NCBI GenBank assembly: GCA_000151295.1
Contig: GG745332.1
Span: 294,985-358,984, forward strand
DNA: 64,000 bases
Direction: 5' to 3'
Source: Allomyces macrogynus ATCC 38327
Taxonomy: Eukaryota; Blastocladiomycota; Blastocladiomycetes; Blastocladiales; Blastocladiaceae
Shown: piece by piece, positions 21,045 to 32,917 of the stretch
Layout of the letters: each line of letters begins with the position of its first letter
Numbering within the stretch: position 1 is the first letter of the stretch
Notes under the pieces: model-generated
Databases searched by the model: none
What the model was told of the DNA's origin: nothing
The model's input: only the letters and a program-made list of their open reading frames with translations
Translations under genes and position numbers: made by a program

Positions 21045-22462
21045 ATGGACGTCGAATGGCCCGGCATGAACCCAGGCGCCTCGGCCCCCGCCGACGCGTG
21101 CCGCCTCTCCCTCGCCGACGGTCGCGTCGTCGACCTGACCCCGCTCCGCCGCACGCCCGTCGACTATTTTTCCCCGGCGCGCGACTCGCAAAACCAGTTC
21201 TACTACAACCTGTGCGGCCCGCTGGTCGACACGACCCACTGCGGGTCCACCGCCGGCGCGTGCATGACGCACCGAGACGACGCGACCTGGTGGCGCAACA
21301 TTGGCGACGTCTCGTCGGCGCACCTCGCGGAACCGCGGATCCCGCGCGACCCGCACACCGTCACCTACACGATGACCGCGCCCAGCAACGTGACGTGTCC
21401 CGGCCGCGCGGACCCGATGGCGTTTGAGCTCTCGGCAGTCTGCGACACGTTCAATAACGGGACCAAAGTCGCCGACCTGGCCGCGTTCGGGGTCGCTGAT
21501 GTAGGCCGGCCGGCGTTCACGTTCGAGCAAGAGTATTGCCGGTACCAGTTTGCCATTGTCTCGCCGCACGCGTGCCCGCGGGCTGCGGGCGCACCGACCG
21601 TACCCTCCGCGCCCGGGTGTACGTTGGGCGCGCAGTACTCATTGGCCAAACTGCGCGCGCCGATCAATTACCGCGTGGAGACGGAACTGGATACGTTTTG
21701 GTTGAATACGTGCGGTGCGCTCGTGGACGCGCAGGAGGAGACGGGCGGGAAGGGGTGTCCGCAGGGCGCGGCGATCTGTGCGCGCGCCAAGGATACGCCG
21801 CCGGGCCAGCCGATCGAGTTTCGCAATTTGGGGAGTAATGGCGAGTTGACGGTGGACGAGGGTGCGTTCGCCGCCGTTGGCTCCATTCGAGGGTGGACAG
21901 GGTGGATGTTGTTGACGTTTGGGTCTGCTGGCATAGGGGTCCTCACGCTGACGTACCACGACGGCGAGACGTGTGCCGACGGGGTACCACGAACGACGAT
22001 TGTGCGGTTCCCGTGTTCCAGCGATAACGTACGGCATTCTCCACCACGACTCGATCTCGTCCGCGCTTGGAACTGACCATTGTTCACCAACCGTTCACAG
22101 CCCGGCACTATCCGCGTCGTCGAGGGCCACGCGACGTGCGGGCGCACCGTCTTCGAATGGCCGTCGCGCGCCGGGTGCGACATGACCGCGCAGAGCCTCG
22201 GCGCGGGCGCCGTGATTGGGTGGATGTGCGTCTCTCGTCATCTTCAATCGCCAGTGTTTTCCGTTTCGTTCGTACTCACTATGTTCATTCCACGTTCAGT
22301 TTCCTATCGGGCCTCATTGTTTACGTCGTGTGCCGGTACCTCGATAACCGGTTCCGCAAGCACATGCCAGGCCTCGAGGCGATCCCGCACATTGACGCGA
22401 TCGTCGACGGGATCGAGTGGGCGCGCGCCAAGTGGCGCGGGTACGGGCGGATCCAGATTTGA
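21045..22462 (+). CDS. MRH-domain (mannose-6-phosphate receptor homology) type I membrane protein, MRL1-like
   Basis: Two tandem MRH repeats, then one membrane helix and a short basic cytoplasmic tail. Repeat 1 holds YYNLCGPL and CGSTAGACM; repeat 2 holds FWLNTCGALVD, CPQGAAICAR and a final Cys pair in GHATCGRT...AGCDM. The Cys and aromatic spacing match cation-independent M6P-receptor repeats. Introns are 22029-22100 and about 22228-22299. The third exon encodes FLSGLIVYVVCRYL and a tail of about 40 residues. Yeast Mrl1 helps sort hydrolases to the vacuole from Golgi and endosomes. The ATG at 21045 (CCACCATGG) gives a hydrophilic N-terminus with no signal peptide, although the domain must be luminal, so an upstream exon spliced to the acceptor AACCCAG at about 21075 is likely. 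Confidence 0.75.
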
Positions 22463-22704
22463 TCGGGTCAGCGAGTGAACGCTTGGGGATAGGAATAACG
22501 GATGGGGTTTCGAATCACGACGCTCAGCGTCAATATAACCCCTGTCAGCGTCCCTTTGCTAGAGGATTTGCTGAACGGGAACCGCGCGACAGATATGCCT
22601 TCTCTAGCAGTCCAACATATTCAATCTAGATCGATACGGACCCACCGCAACAACGACACAAATACCCGCCCTCCTTCCTTCTCCCTCTCCCACCCTCCCT
22701 TCGC

Positions 22705-23942
22705 TCACTCCGAAACCTCGCCATCCGCCGCCTTGGCCGTCGCCGCCGTCGCGATCCATGCGTCATGCATCCGCACAAGTTCCGGGACCATCAAACTCTC
22801 GATATCGACCCCCTGTGCCTCGAGGTCGGCGGGCAACTGCAGCGCGCGGAACGGCGCCGAATCCGCACGGGCCGCGTTCTCGGCGCGATCATGCACTGCG
22901 TCCCCACCGTGGCCCACCAGGTAGACGACGCGCTTGCGCGTGCTCAGTTGGTTGGCAATGACGAGCTGGTGGCCGTACCGCGCCAGTGCCGCGCGGGACT
23001 TGCTGTCGAGCAGGGCTGGGTCGGTCTCGAGCTACAAATCGGGCAACCACGGTCAGCGCAAGCAAAGATTCATCACTTCCCCCACCCAAACGCGCGCGTA
23101 CTTTGAACGACACGACAAACCCGTCGGCCGCCCAGTCGCGCACGAGCGGGACCAGGAACTTGGGCACCGGGTCGAGTCGGACATCGAGGCCCTTGGCCCC
23201 CGCCGACTGAATCTTGTGTTCCGCGAGCCGTGTGCGCGGCAAGTAGAAATCCGACACGGCGGCGGCCAGGTAGTAAATCGCATTCGCGCCGAGAGATTCC
23301 GCCATGCGTGTCGCGACCGCCTGCAAGAGGTATAGGTACTCGACGACGGTCGTAAACTCGATCTGCAGCAACGCTTTCCGCGCCATGGCCGCGTGGTGCT
23401 TGGTCAGGACCGCGTGCGCAAACGCCGCGTGCTCGGCGTTCACTGTAGACGGACCGCATCGCAAATATGAGCCAAGCGAGCGAGATGGGGGAATGGGGAT
23501 GCGCGTACCTTGCACCTGCCCTTCGGCCGTGGCCTCCAGGACTCCAAAAATCGAGTCTTTTGTGTGCGTGTAGTGCCTCGAGAACGGCCGCAGCGAGTAC
23601 TGCCGGTGCAGGAACAACACGGCATACCCGGCCTCGAGAAAATGTTCGGCCGAGGTCGCGCCGCGCGTGCCCGCAGAAAAGTTGTCGAGAAAGCGGACCG
23701 TGTTGGCTTCAAGCGGTACAGTCGTGCCGCCCGACTACAGAGCAGGATCAGTTCCGAGTCTTGACGCCAAGCGGGGGATGTGGACGGACCGTGACGAGCA
23801 CGGTACGCCGCCCGACCACGCGCTGGTGCGCGACAAACGCTTCAACTTGCGCGGCGACAGAGGCAAGGTGCGCGGGCGCGGGCTCCGACGCAAAGAAGCG
23901 CGTGTACTCGTCGTCATTGGTGGGCGGGTCCGCGTGGTCCAT
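22705..23942 (-). CDS. CAB2: Phosphopantothenate-cysteine ligase (PPCS/Cab2)
   Basis: The second enzyme of CoA synthesis: 4'-phosphopantothenate plus cysteine plus ATP gives phosphopantothenoylcysteine. Eukaryotic forms are stand-alone, as here, not fused to the decarboxylase as in bacteria. The ATG is at 23942. The N-terminal exon ends in VLVT, and a ~60-base intron leads into [24 protein letters not shown] and GYAVLFLHR, the nucleotide-binding signature. Further introns lie near 23520-23440 and about 23110-23035. The third exon has [10 protein letters not shown], a conserved substrate-site segment. The last contains [11 protein letters not shown]. Length, about 330 residues, fits the family. 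Confidence 0.92.
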
Positions 23943-25509
23943 GGTCGGTGCTGGTCAGAGCGTTGGGGTGGTCGAGAGCGCGAGCGAGTTGAGAGCGTGG
24001 CGGGCGCGTGTCGAGAGCTTCGTGCGGGTAGTGGCAGTGCTTTGGTGAGGGGACAGTCGAGGAGGCAGTCGCGAGGAAGAGGTGGTGGTCGAGCAGAGTT
24101 GATCAGGAAGGGTCGGCGCCCTTTGCAACGCGTCGGGTCCGTTGGCAGCCGAAATCATCAGCTTTTCATGTCCAAGTCACCGCGCTGCCACATCCATCCA
24201 CTCGAGAAAGGAAGCCGCAAAAAGCAGCCTGATCAAAAGCAGGGTTCTTACATTTCCTTTCAAAAGCAATCAAGGACCGCCGACGAGCCGCGACAAACCA
24301 CCAGCACCGGCGGCGCGACTGTGAATGATTTCAAACCGAGGCCTAGTGTAGCAGCCGAATAGTTGAACTGACGCGAAAAAGATGCAATTTCCCGCGCAGG
24401 AGATCAGCGAATTCAAACCTCTTTGAAGCTTGCCAAGCGCCAAAAAAAAAAGAGGCGGAGGGGAAAAAAGAAAATTGAGACGTTGCTAGCGTCGGCCTGT
24501 GAAGCATTTTGACGATATAAATGGATGCTAGGCTGTCAAGGAGTCTGAAAAGTCTAGACCAAGGATCAGTGGGATGCGTGTGCGTGTGTGTGTGAGCGTG
24601 AGCTCTGTGCAGGGTCCGACCTGGACTTGCAACTGCACATGACGGACGTTGCTCGACACGAAAGGCTCGAGATCTGGCGCCGTGGATGGAAAGTGAGTGG
24701 CAAAATAGTTTACAGCCGTGCAGAGGAATGTTGTTGGCAATCACAATCTTGAGCAATATAGATCTGGCGGGTGGACAAGGTGTGGAGTGTTGAAGAAAAT
24801 GCGGCTCAGTCGCAAACGACGACTTCACGATTCGCAACCGCTCTACCCCCCCCCCCCCCCCTCCCCCCAAAGGCCAAGTGACAGGCATGGGCTGGTGGTT
24901 GTAGCACAGCAGGAACCACGCCATGCCGACATGCATTTGACTCGCGACGCGTCGGCATTCGGCATGATCCACATTTTTGACTGCTTCTCTATCTCGGCAT
25001 CGACACCCTTCTTCGTGACGTCAGCAATTGATGATGACGGCGCACAGCATGGCTTGTTGATGAGCACGTCCTAATCGGCAAGCACGAGTGGATTCTGGTC
25101 CGTGCCATTATTCTGCGACTGCGCCTGCGACTGGACGGCCGACCCATCAGCGCCGCCGCAGGGGTAGCCACCACCGGAGACATCAATCGACTGGCCCTCA
25201 CTGCGACTGCGACGCGAAAATGTCGGCACCACCGGACCACTGGGTGAGAGTTACGGCGCGCGCTGCGCTGACGGCTGTCCGGCCAAATCCAATTGCAGCC
25301 AACCATAGCTCCTTGATCGACTTCAAATTTGGATTTCAGTGCGCGAGCACAGCGTCTTGTCCTTCGAAGAAACAGCTCAGACTTCCCAAGAGCATTTGTA
25401 CAATCTTCACGTATTTCCGTAACGCCAACATCAGCTCCACCCCCACTCAATTCTCCCTCGCTCTCCCCTCGCGCGTGTTTCTTTGCGACCCACCCGCACG
25501 CGCGAGCGC
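23943..25509. other. 1.5 kb intergenic region with poly-C tract
   Basis: This is upstream of PPCS and downstream of NPL4, both on the minus strand. I see no coding exon with convincing composition. A GATATAAATGG motif occurs at about 24514, and a C16 run at 24846. Confidence 0.5.
24846..24868. repeat. Homopolymer C tract
   Basis: Sixteen consecutive C (24846-24861), one T, then six more C. It may be length-variable and error-prone in assembly. On the minus strand it is a G tract able to form a quadruplex. Confidence 0.9.
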
Positions 25510-27761
25510 TCACTTGGGCAACCCGCACATCTCACAGTCGGCCGCACTCGGCGGGTTACTGAACGTGCAATGGCGGCAGTTCCACGCGCGCGTGCTCGCA
25601 CCCGCAGCCGGATGCGCTGGCTGCTCCATACCCCCATATTCGCCCCACGGCGCACTCGCCGCGGTCGGCGACGCAAGCGACCCACCAGCCCCACCCGGCG
25701 CCGGCAAAATCGCGCGCAGCGTCATCCACGCTGGATTCTCGTCCAGGCCGACGCTCCGCTGCACGAGCCCCTGCGCAAGTTCGCGGAACTGGGTCGCATC
25801 CAGCACGCCCGTCACGTGCAAGTGCACGAGGAAATGGAAATCCGGGTCAGGCCGCGCGCTGCCGTGCACGTACGCGGCCAAGTCGCGGTCCGACTGCATG
25901 CGCATCGCTGGCCGGTTCTCGATCGGGTAACTGCCCGCGGCAAACATGGGTGCGGCGGTCGATGGGAACCCATGCGTCACGTTCACGAGCAGGTACTCGA
26001 CGGGGAACGCCGGGTCGGCGCGGTGCTGCACTGTGGCCCCGTACTCGTTCTTGTCCTGGTACATGACGTCGGGCACATAGAGCGTGCCCGTCGACGGTTT
26101 CACGAGCATCTGCGCGGGAGACAAGGACGGCTCGACGATTCCAGCATCGACCATGGCCACGCCCGACTCGGACACTTGGAACGCATCCACCTCGATCCCG
26201 CCGTCGGCGTTGCCAGAGATAATGCAGGTCACGAACCGCGACCCAAACACGCCCGTCGCCGAGTACATGGACGCGGTCGGGTGGTGCCGCTGCATGTGCG
26301 CGGCTAGGACGGTCTCGAGCGAACTCATGAAAAACGACTTGTCGTGCCGCTTCTGCTGGACCTTGCCCGTGCTGGACCCGTCGTCGGTCAAGTCGCTGAA
26401 AATCATGCCCACGCGCACGAGCCCACACGCCGCGGCCGCCGCGTCGGCGTGAGCGAGGTGCTGCTTGGCAGCCTCGTCCCCACCCTCCACACCCTCTACA
26501 TAGTCGAGTTTGAGCCCGTCCGACGCGTTACTCTGCATGGGCTCGTACAGCGCCTCGACAACGGCCTTGATCCCGAGCGGGACCGCGTCGTAGACCTCGT
26601 ACCGGCCGTAGAGAAACGCGAACCGCTGGCACCCGGACTGCCGCCAAAAGCCCAGCAACGACTCGATCATATCGGCCGACGCAAACTCGACGTGGTCGAT
26701 CATGCGGAACGGCTGTCTCTGCAGCGAAATCGCCGACGGTTGGCATTTTGAGCAAATGCCCTCGGGCCACGACGCGTGCCCGCCGAGGCACGGCACTTTC
26801 ACCTTGTAGTTGGGCGCGTCGAGCGGGTGCAAGAAGGGGTTCGAGCTTGCGCCGGCGCCCTTTTTGTTGACGCCGATCAGCTTGCGCAGGTAGGCGTGGA
26901 ACGACAGATGCTTGATCTTGTGCTCGTCCATGTAACTAGCGTCGTACGGCTGTTCATTGGCGTTGCGCGAGTGAGTGGTCCGCGCGGCAGTGCGTCAGCT
27001 GCGACTGGCGCGAAGAGAACGAACCTCGAGCGGGCTGCAGTACTCGCACATGCCCTTATCGCCGTGGCGACAGCTACAAGAATGGAAAGTCGCGTCAGCT
27101 TCAGCGCACTGCCCATCGCCTCGCAAAGTGAAAATGGAAGCGCGTACAATCGCGGATCGCGCGACCGCTTGATGAGGCCGTCCCGTGCCTCGAGATCCTT
27201 GTCCACCGGTTCTTCGACGACCTTCACGGCAGATGTGCCAGCAGCCGGGGTTGCCGTTTCGGCCGGCGGTGCCGGTGGTGCGGGCTGGTAATCGACCATC
27301 AAAATGTCCCCGTGCCTAACATCATGCGTCAGCACCAATCGAGCCTCGTTGCAACCAGGATTACAATGTACCGGAGCCCGAGCGACATAATCGTGCCGGT
27401 CCCCGGCATCACTTTCCGCTGCGCGTCGAGAATCGCAAACTTGTTGCGCGGCTTCTTGATCATTTCCGCGACCTACACGACCCCACATCTCAGTTTTTTC
27501 TGGGATGGCTGGCGTGGTGCCATTCCGGCAGTTTCGGGCGCGGCGCACCTGGTTCCAAAACTGGTCGGCGGTCAAGTCCAGCGCGACTTGGCACCGGAGC
27601 ATGCCGTCGCGCGTGCGCAGACGCAGGACGAGCGTCGACTAGGTTGAACGGCATCCGCGTGAGCGTTCTTGCTCGCTATCGTTCGGGTTGCTGCCGTGCA
27701 TCATGACATGACGCGTTGGCGTGGCGCGATGACACGGTGGTGCTGGCGCCGGCAATACCAT
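25510..27761 (-). CDS. NPL4: NPL4, Cdc48/p97 cofactor
   Basis: With Ufd1, Npl4 recruits ubiquitinated substrates to the Cdc48 segregase for ERAD and nuclear protein extraction. The likely start is the ATG at 27761. Exon 1 would be just that ATG, followed by a GTATTG donor and a CCTAG acceptor about 100 bases on. Then come the UBX-like domain (RLRTRDGMLRCQVALDL), a variable acidic/Pro linker, and the zf-NPL4 finger CRHGDKGMCEYCSPLE. The large exon 26931-25510 holds the NPL4 domain: HLSFHAYLRKL, CSKCQPSAISL, then the MPN-like core with GFWRQSGCQRFAFLYGRYE. A C-terminal NZF finger (WNCRHCTF...CEMCGLPK) ends the protein, as in mammalian NPL4; yeast Npl4 lacks it. The one-codon first exon is inferred. 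Confidence 0.92.
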
Positions 27762-28558
27762 GGTTGCAGCTGCGTTGAGTTTTCCTGCTGGTTGGACGGC
27801 AAAGACGGGAACTTGATCGTGTGCTCCAGGTCTTGCAAACAGATGGTTCAAGTCGCGCGGAGCGGGAGCACGCATTGCAGGACTTGATGCTGACCGACGC
27901 GTGTTGGTCGCGCACCGAGAACAGATGGGTGTGGCACCGCCATGCGTCACTTGCGTCTTTGCGCGCAGACGTGTCTTTTCTGCTGCACACCCAACACCAA
28001 CCAACCCGCTTCACGTCAAAAAGTCAGCCCAAGACCAGGCGTTCGATACGCAACCTCCTTCGAGTTGCGTTGCAAGGTGGACAAGAAAGACGGGCATTGA
28101 TTTTCTTTTCCACACCAAGAATCAAAACGAACGTGGTCATCCAACGGTTCTTCAGGGCAATAACGAGAGCAAGAGAGAGCAGAGAAGACACAAAACAAGA
28201 GGATCCGTCACCCAAACGGTGGCCAAGCGAAAAATGATTGTTCACAAGACGATATGCAAACAAACGTGGGTGGACACCGAGCGGCACCGACCACTCGGCG
28301 ACGTCGTCGTTGCTCGCAAACGTGAGCCCAGCGGCTTGGCTACGGTAATAGAGGCGCTGCAGGCGGCGTGTGACGCCCGCAAGAGAAATCTGGATCTTGA
28401 TCCCTTGCCGAGCGGCGAGACGGCGAATGCGGTGGTCTGTCATGGCCAGAGCTCGCCGCATGGTCGCGGCCGGGGCCCGTCGCGTCGTCGCGCACTGATG
28501 CAAGCGGCTGCAGCAACACGCACGAACAAGACCCAAACCGACAATCGAGACCGCGACT
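27762..28558. other. Intergenic region between NPL4 and RGS gene
   Basis: Both neighbours are on the minus strand, so this holds the NPL4 promoter and the RGS 3' end. A 187-codon minus frame (28587-28024) exists, but without recognisable features. Confidence 0.45.
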
Positions 28559-29983
28559 CTACCCGCGCCGCTTGCCCCACCCGCCAAACAACGACTTCAA
28601 GATCGACCCCTTGCCGTGCATCTTATGCTCCTTGTTCGTGAGCATCGCGAGCACCTCGTCCGGCATCATTTCATGCTCGTACAAGTGCCTGCGCACAAAC
28701 GCGACCGTCTTTGCCCTCGTCAGGACATCCGGGTCGCCAATCACGCCTGACGCGTCCTCGCTCGACGCGCCCGTCGACATATACAGTGCCTTGGGCACCT
28801 TGTCGGGCTTATCGCCGTTGCGGATCGGGTACCGCTTGTTGAGTGTGAGCACCAGGTGCCGCACGGCGCGGTCGCGGTCGGCGACCGAGTACGAGTGTTT
28901 CGTGTAGGCGCACAAGGACGTCCATTCGGTCGTTTTCTTGAACGCGTTCCAGGTGGTCTCGAGCATCGGCATCACGCCGCGTTGCACGGCTTCAAAGCAC
29001 CCGACCGGGTCCGAATTGGACCAGGCTTCGAGCGCGCGTAAACGGACGGGGTCCGGGATGTTGAGCTCGAATGGCGCGCCCATGGCCAGGTAGGTGTCAA
29101 AGATCTTGCCCGGGTGCGTGTGGAAAATGATCACGTCGATGACAAAGAACTAGCGGGTGGAGAAGATGCGGGGCGGCTTAGAGAACGCGTTCTGAGCCAA
29201 ATCAGCATCAAATCGCGCTGCACATACCAAGTTCTCCGGCGCAAACGTGTCGATGTGGTGCGCGAGGAAATAGGCCAACGGAATCCGCGAAATCAAGAGC
29301 TTTTGCAATCCGTACTTGTGGCACATGACCAGCGGCACGTCCGGGTACTCTTCGCCTGGCGGGATTCCGGGCGAGACGGCCGGTAGCGACGGCACCAATG
29401 GGGACGGTAAGCCCTGGAACGACTTGCGTCGTGGCCCATCGCCGCGGTTCGACGCCCCTGGCGCCAAGAACCCACCCGAGGTCGAAAACGCGCGTCCCCG
29501 TGCGGGCGGCGATTCTGGAATCGGCGGGATTGGAATATCGTCGTATGGGTTTGTGCCCGAGGGCGTGCGCGGGTACGTCGTGATCACGCGCGGCGCGCGG
29601 TCATGGTCGGGCATGTCGTCGTCGTCATCGTCGGCGTTTGATCCATTGGATTCGAGCGGCGGGAGCGTTAGGGACGACGGTTTCGGCTTCTTGCGCAACT
29701 TGGCGACGCGCGGCAGCGGCTGGCCCGTGACCGGGTCCATGGGCACCATCAGTGGCGACCCGTTGGGCGTCAGCAACGAGCTGCTCGTTGCGGTCGACGA
29801 CGAAGAGTCGCGCCGCAAGTCGCTGTCGGCCCTGTCGAGCTCCGCGGCCAGCTGGTCCATGGTCGAGTGCAGCGCCGATGGCGCTGACGCGGGGGATGCG
29901 GACCGCGTGCGCGGTGGCGGCGGAGATAGGAAGCTGACCGGCAGCGAGTGCGCCTCGTCCGTGACAAGCGCGGCAGGCGACAT
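28559..29983 (-). CDS. RGS-domain protein (regulator of G-protein signalling)
   Basis: Two exons separated by an intron at about 29231-29150. The N-terminal 220 or so residues are disordered: Ser/Pro-rich, an acidic Asp run, and proline stretches such as IPPIPESPP. The C-terminal half is an RGS fold. GLQKLLISRIPLAYFLAHHI then APENLFF gives helices alpha1-alpha4; FDTYLAMGAPFELNIPD and CFEAVQRGVMPMLE match the family's later helices. A long insert and a basic tail (KSLFGGWGKRRG) follow. RGS domains speed GTP hydrolysis by G-alpha. The G-gamma and class C receptor genes in the same window make such a role fitting. The start is chosen at ATG 29983 (A at -3); the frame stays open upstream to 30139, so a longer form is possible. 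Confidence 0.8.
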
Positions 29984-32016
29984 GTGTTTTTTTGGGCAGT
30001 AGGGGGGGCGGCGAGAGATCAAATGCGCGCTAGCAGGACGCGATTGTCGACGAGACGCGTCAGGGCGCTGCGCGAGCCGCGAAAGGCGCAATCGGGAACG
30101 ACGTCGAGAAGGAGAGTCCGGCGCGGTGGACTCGAACAAGCGCTCGATGATGTACGATCAAGCCGGCTTGGCAGAAGAGGGCCGGGTCCGCGCGTTCGGG
30201 TGGAAATTGGCAGCGCTCGGGCCGTGGCGGGTCTATGTACTGAATGGATCAATTGCAATTTACGGGTCAGTGCCTTGGCCATCACACCATCCGAGCAACT
30301 ATAGCGGTCATTGCCGGTCGTGCGCTGCCCGTGACGACCGACCACCCGGTCATGACATGAATGAGCACGGCGACGGTCCATTGGGCATCTGGCCTTCACC
30401 ATCCATCCGTCATGCTCGTCGACCAGGGTGTAGGACAGCCATCGACGGGCAAGGATCAGGGTCGCCGTCTCACCAGCACGGTCGGGAATTGCCGTACGTT
30501 GATCGTTGGTCCGTGTTCAGCCAGGAGGAACAACTGGTTCGGGCTCGGGTCCACGGCGGGTCGCGAGCAGATCGGACTCGTGGATCGTCAAGCGCCGGTT
30601 CGTTGTCGGCCGTACAGGAGCGTCGCACAAGAAGCGGGGGAGGAGAGTGGAGGAGAGAGGAACGCTGCCGGCGCAGCGGATGGAGAAGAGAAGCTCAACG
30701 GGCACGCAAGACCCGGCGCAAGGGTCGGCCGCCCGAGCAGGACCCGCTCATGCAAGCCCCCCGACAAGTCATTTATGGTGCAGCCGCGAGCAGTGATTGG
30801 TTGGTGCCGGTGGCTGCAGCATGTTGCTGATCCATTCACGAGCGGAAACATTGAAGGCAAAAGAAACGGCCAAGTGGATTTTCCTCAGGCGGGCCGGCAT
30901 GGTTGTCGATCTGCGCCTCTGGGCGCCTCCAACGCCGATCGGAGCCCAGGGAGGGTCGTGAACAAGAACGCAACGGTGGCTGATGGATTCGTAGCCGGAA
31001 GTCTGGCTGGGTTGGGCCAGGCGCCTGCGTGGCTCTAAGTTGTTTGGAGGAAGCAAGAAAAAAGACGAAACGGAAAAAATGAGTTTTGATGAAGGCCTTG
31101 ATGTAAAACAAAAGCTCACAAAATCACGAAACCGTTTTGCCTTCAGGCTTGGTCAACGATGCTCGCATAATAATGCGCGTTCCAGAAAGATCTTTGCGAC
31201 GCGTTGAGACGCGCGCATGTGTGGCTCGCGCGGACCGAGCGAGATGGGACGTTTGGGTGTCGCGATGGCGATTGGGATGGTTCGCGCGCGTGGTGGAGGT
31301 CGCGCTGTCACGGCTGCGAAAGAACGCGCTCACAACAGCGGCGCTTGCAAGGTACACGCGAAGAAAATGGGCCAACACAACGGAAGTTTCTAATGACGGA
31401 GCAGGACGACGACGAAAAAAAACTGGCGGCGAGCGGGTCGACAGATGCGGGCCAATGAGGGGAAAAAGACGAAGAGGCCGCCGGCGAACGAGGGAGATAG
31501 AAAAAATATCAAAGAAGAAAACCGGGAAGCAGCAAGGGAAAGAAGCGCCCGGCCCAGTCGAGTCCGGTGCTAGCGGGACGGGAACGTTCTCGACCAGGAG
31601 GCGCCTTTCCGCAAATGAAAATAATCAGCACAGACAGTGGAGAAGGAGGTGAGGGAGGGAGGGAGGGAGGAAGAGAAAAAAGGGTGGGGAAGAGAGCCCC
31701 GCACCGCTGGACGGACGCGACCGTCAGTGCCAAGTGGGGCCGGCATGCGAGCGACCAGGTTGCGGTGGGCCCTTCCAACGAAGAAAATACAAAACCAACA
31801 GAAGTGCAAAGAACCACGAGGACAAGGGAGGGCTAGCTATTGAACGAAAACCACAATAGTCGCGCGTAGCGCAGCAGGTAAGCGTGCGAGCGCACACGAA
31901 CACAAACCGAGACGCGCAGTCGAGTGCAACGACGACGGGTCCCCACGCCGCGGGCCCCCGGCAATGCAGCACACGAAGACGGTATCGAGCGAGCGAGAGC
32001 AGCAGCAACAGCAGCC
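29984..32016. other. 2 kb intergenic region between RGS and Ras genes
   Basis: No gene I can support. The plus strand from about 31390 to 31830 is strongly purine-rich with GAAAAAAG and GGGAGG runs, including (GGGA)n-like repeats at 31648-31672. On the coding strand of Ras this is a pyrimidine-rich 3' UTR-like stretch. Confidence 0.5.
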
Positions 32017-32917
32017 TTACATGACAATGCACTTCCACTTGTCCTTGCGGTCCTTCTTCCCCCTTCCGCCGGCATTGGACGTGGGCCGCGCGCCCGTCGT
32101 TGGGTCCGGCGTGTCGGTAAACCGGCGGATTTCGCGCACGAGGTTGTAAAAGGCCTCTTCGACGTTGACGCGCTGCTTGGCCGAGGTTTCAATAAACTTG
32201 CACTGGAACCGGCGCGCCAAGTCGCGGCCCTCCTGCTGCGAGACGGCACGCTCGTGCTCCAAATCGCACTTGTTGCCAATCAAGATCATCGGGAAGTAGT
32301 CGCGGTCCTTGACACGCAGGATTTGTTGCTGGAACGTTGCAATCTCCTCGAACGTGTTGCGGGACGTGATGCTGTATACGAGCAGGAAGCCCTCACCGGT
32401 CCGCATGTACTGCTCGCGCATGGCGCTGCACGCACGTTCAAAAAGAAGGGAGGTGAGCCAAACAAATTGTGGTCGCGTGCGACAGGTTGGGAAAGCGCAC
32501 AAAACACGTACGAGTACTCTTCTTGACCCGCCGTGTCGAGCACGTCGAGCAGTGCCACCTCGTCGTCAATGACGCAGTGCTTGCGGTACGAGTCTGTGGA
32601 GGTCGCGTTGCACCGCGTCAGCGATCCGTGATCGCAGAAAAAAACGAAGGCAACCAGCACGCTGCCGTGCGCGCGACGCACCTTCAATCGTCGGGTCGTA
32701 CTCGTCGACGAAATGAGACTGGATAAACTGGATGGTCAAGGCCGACTTGCCGACACCTGCGCGTAAAGTGTCAAAACAAGCACAACGTCAGCGGGCACCT
32801 TCTTGGCGACCCGGTGGTCGCACAAAAAAAAAGCACAAACAGCCGAGATGGGCGCCTCGCACCTCCTCCGCCGACAACGACGAGCTTATACTCGCGCAGG
32901 TAATTGGTCTTGCTCAT
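32017..32917 (-). CDS. RAS: Ras-family small GTPase
   Basis: The ATG is at 32917. At least four exons; the first intron splits the P-loop codon after LVVVGGGG (donor GTGCGA), and later ones follow the effector region (YDPTIE) and EEYS. Motifs: VVGGGGVGKS (P-loop, Gly at positions 12 and 13), effector loop [11 protein letters not shown], switch [24 protein letters not shown] for guanine, and [14 protein letters not shown]. The hypervariable tail is basic and ends KCIVM, a CaaX box with Met, so farnesylation is expected. It is a canonical plasma-membrane switch, probably upstream of adenylyl cyclase or MAP kinase as in other fungi. The insert-free length and the tail favour Ras1 over Rap or Rsr. 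Confidence 0.95.

Noticed and set aside
23943..25509. Several open frames of 100-280 codons in this intergenic region
   Set aside because: They start and stop at random relative to splice signals, have no domain, and the poly-C tract lies within some of them.
28024..28587. 187-codon minus-strand frame between NPL4 and the RGS gene
   Set aside because: It overlaps the RGS stop region, has no domain or good start context, and a plus-strand frame is equally open.
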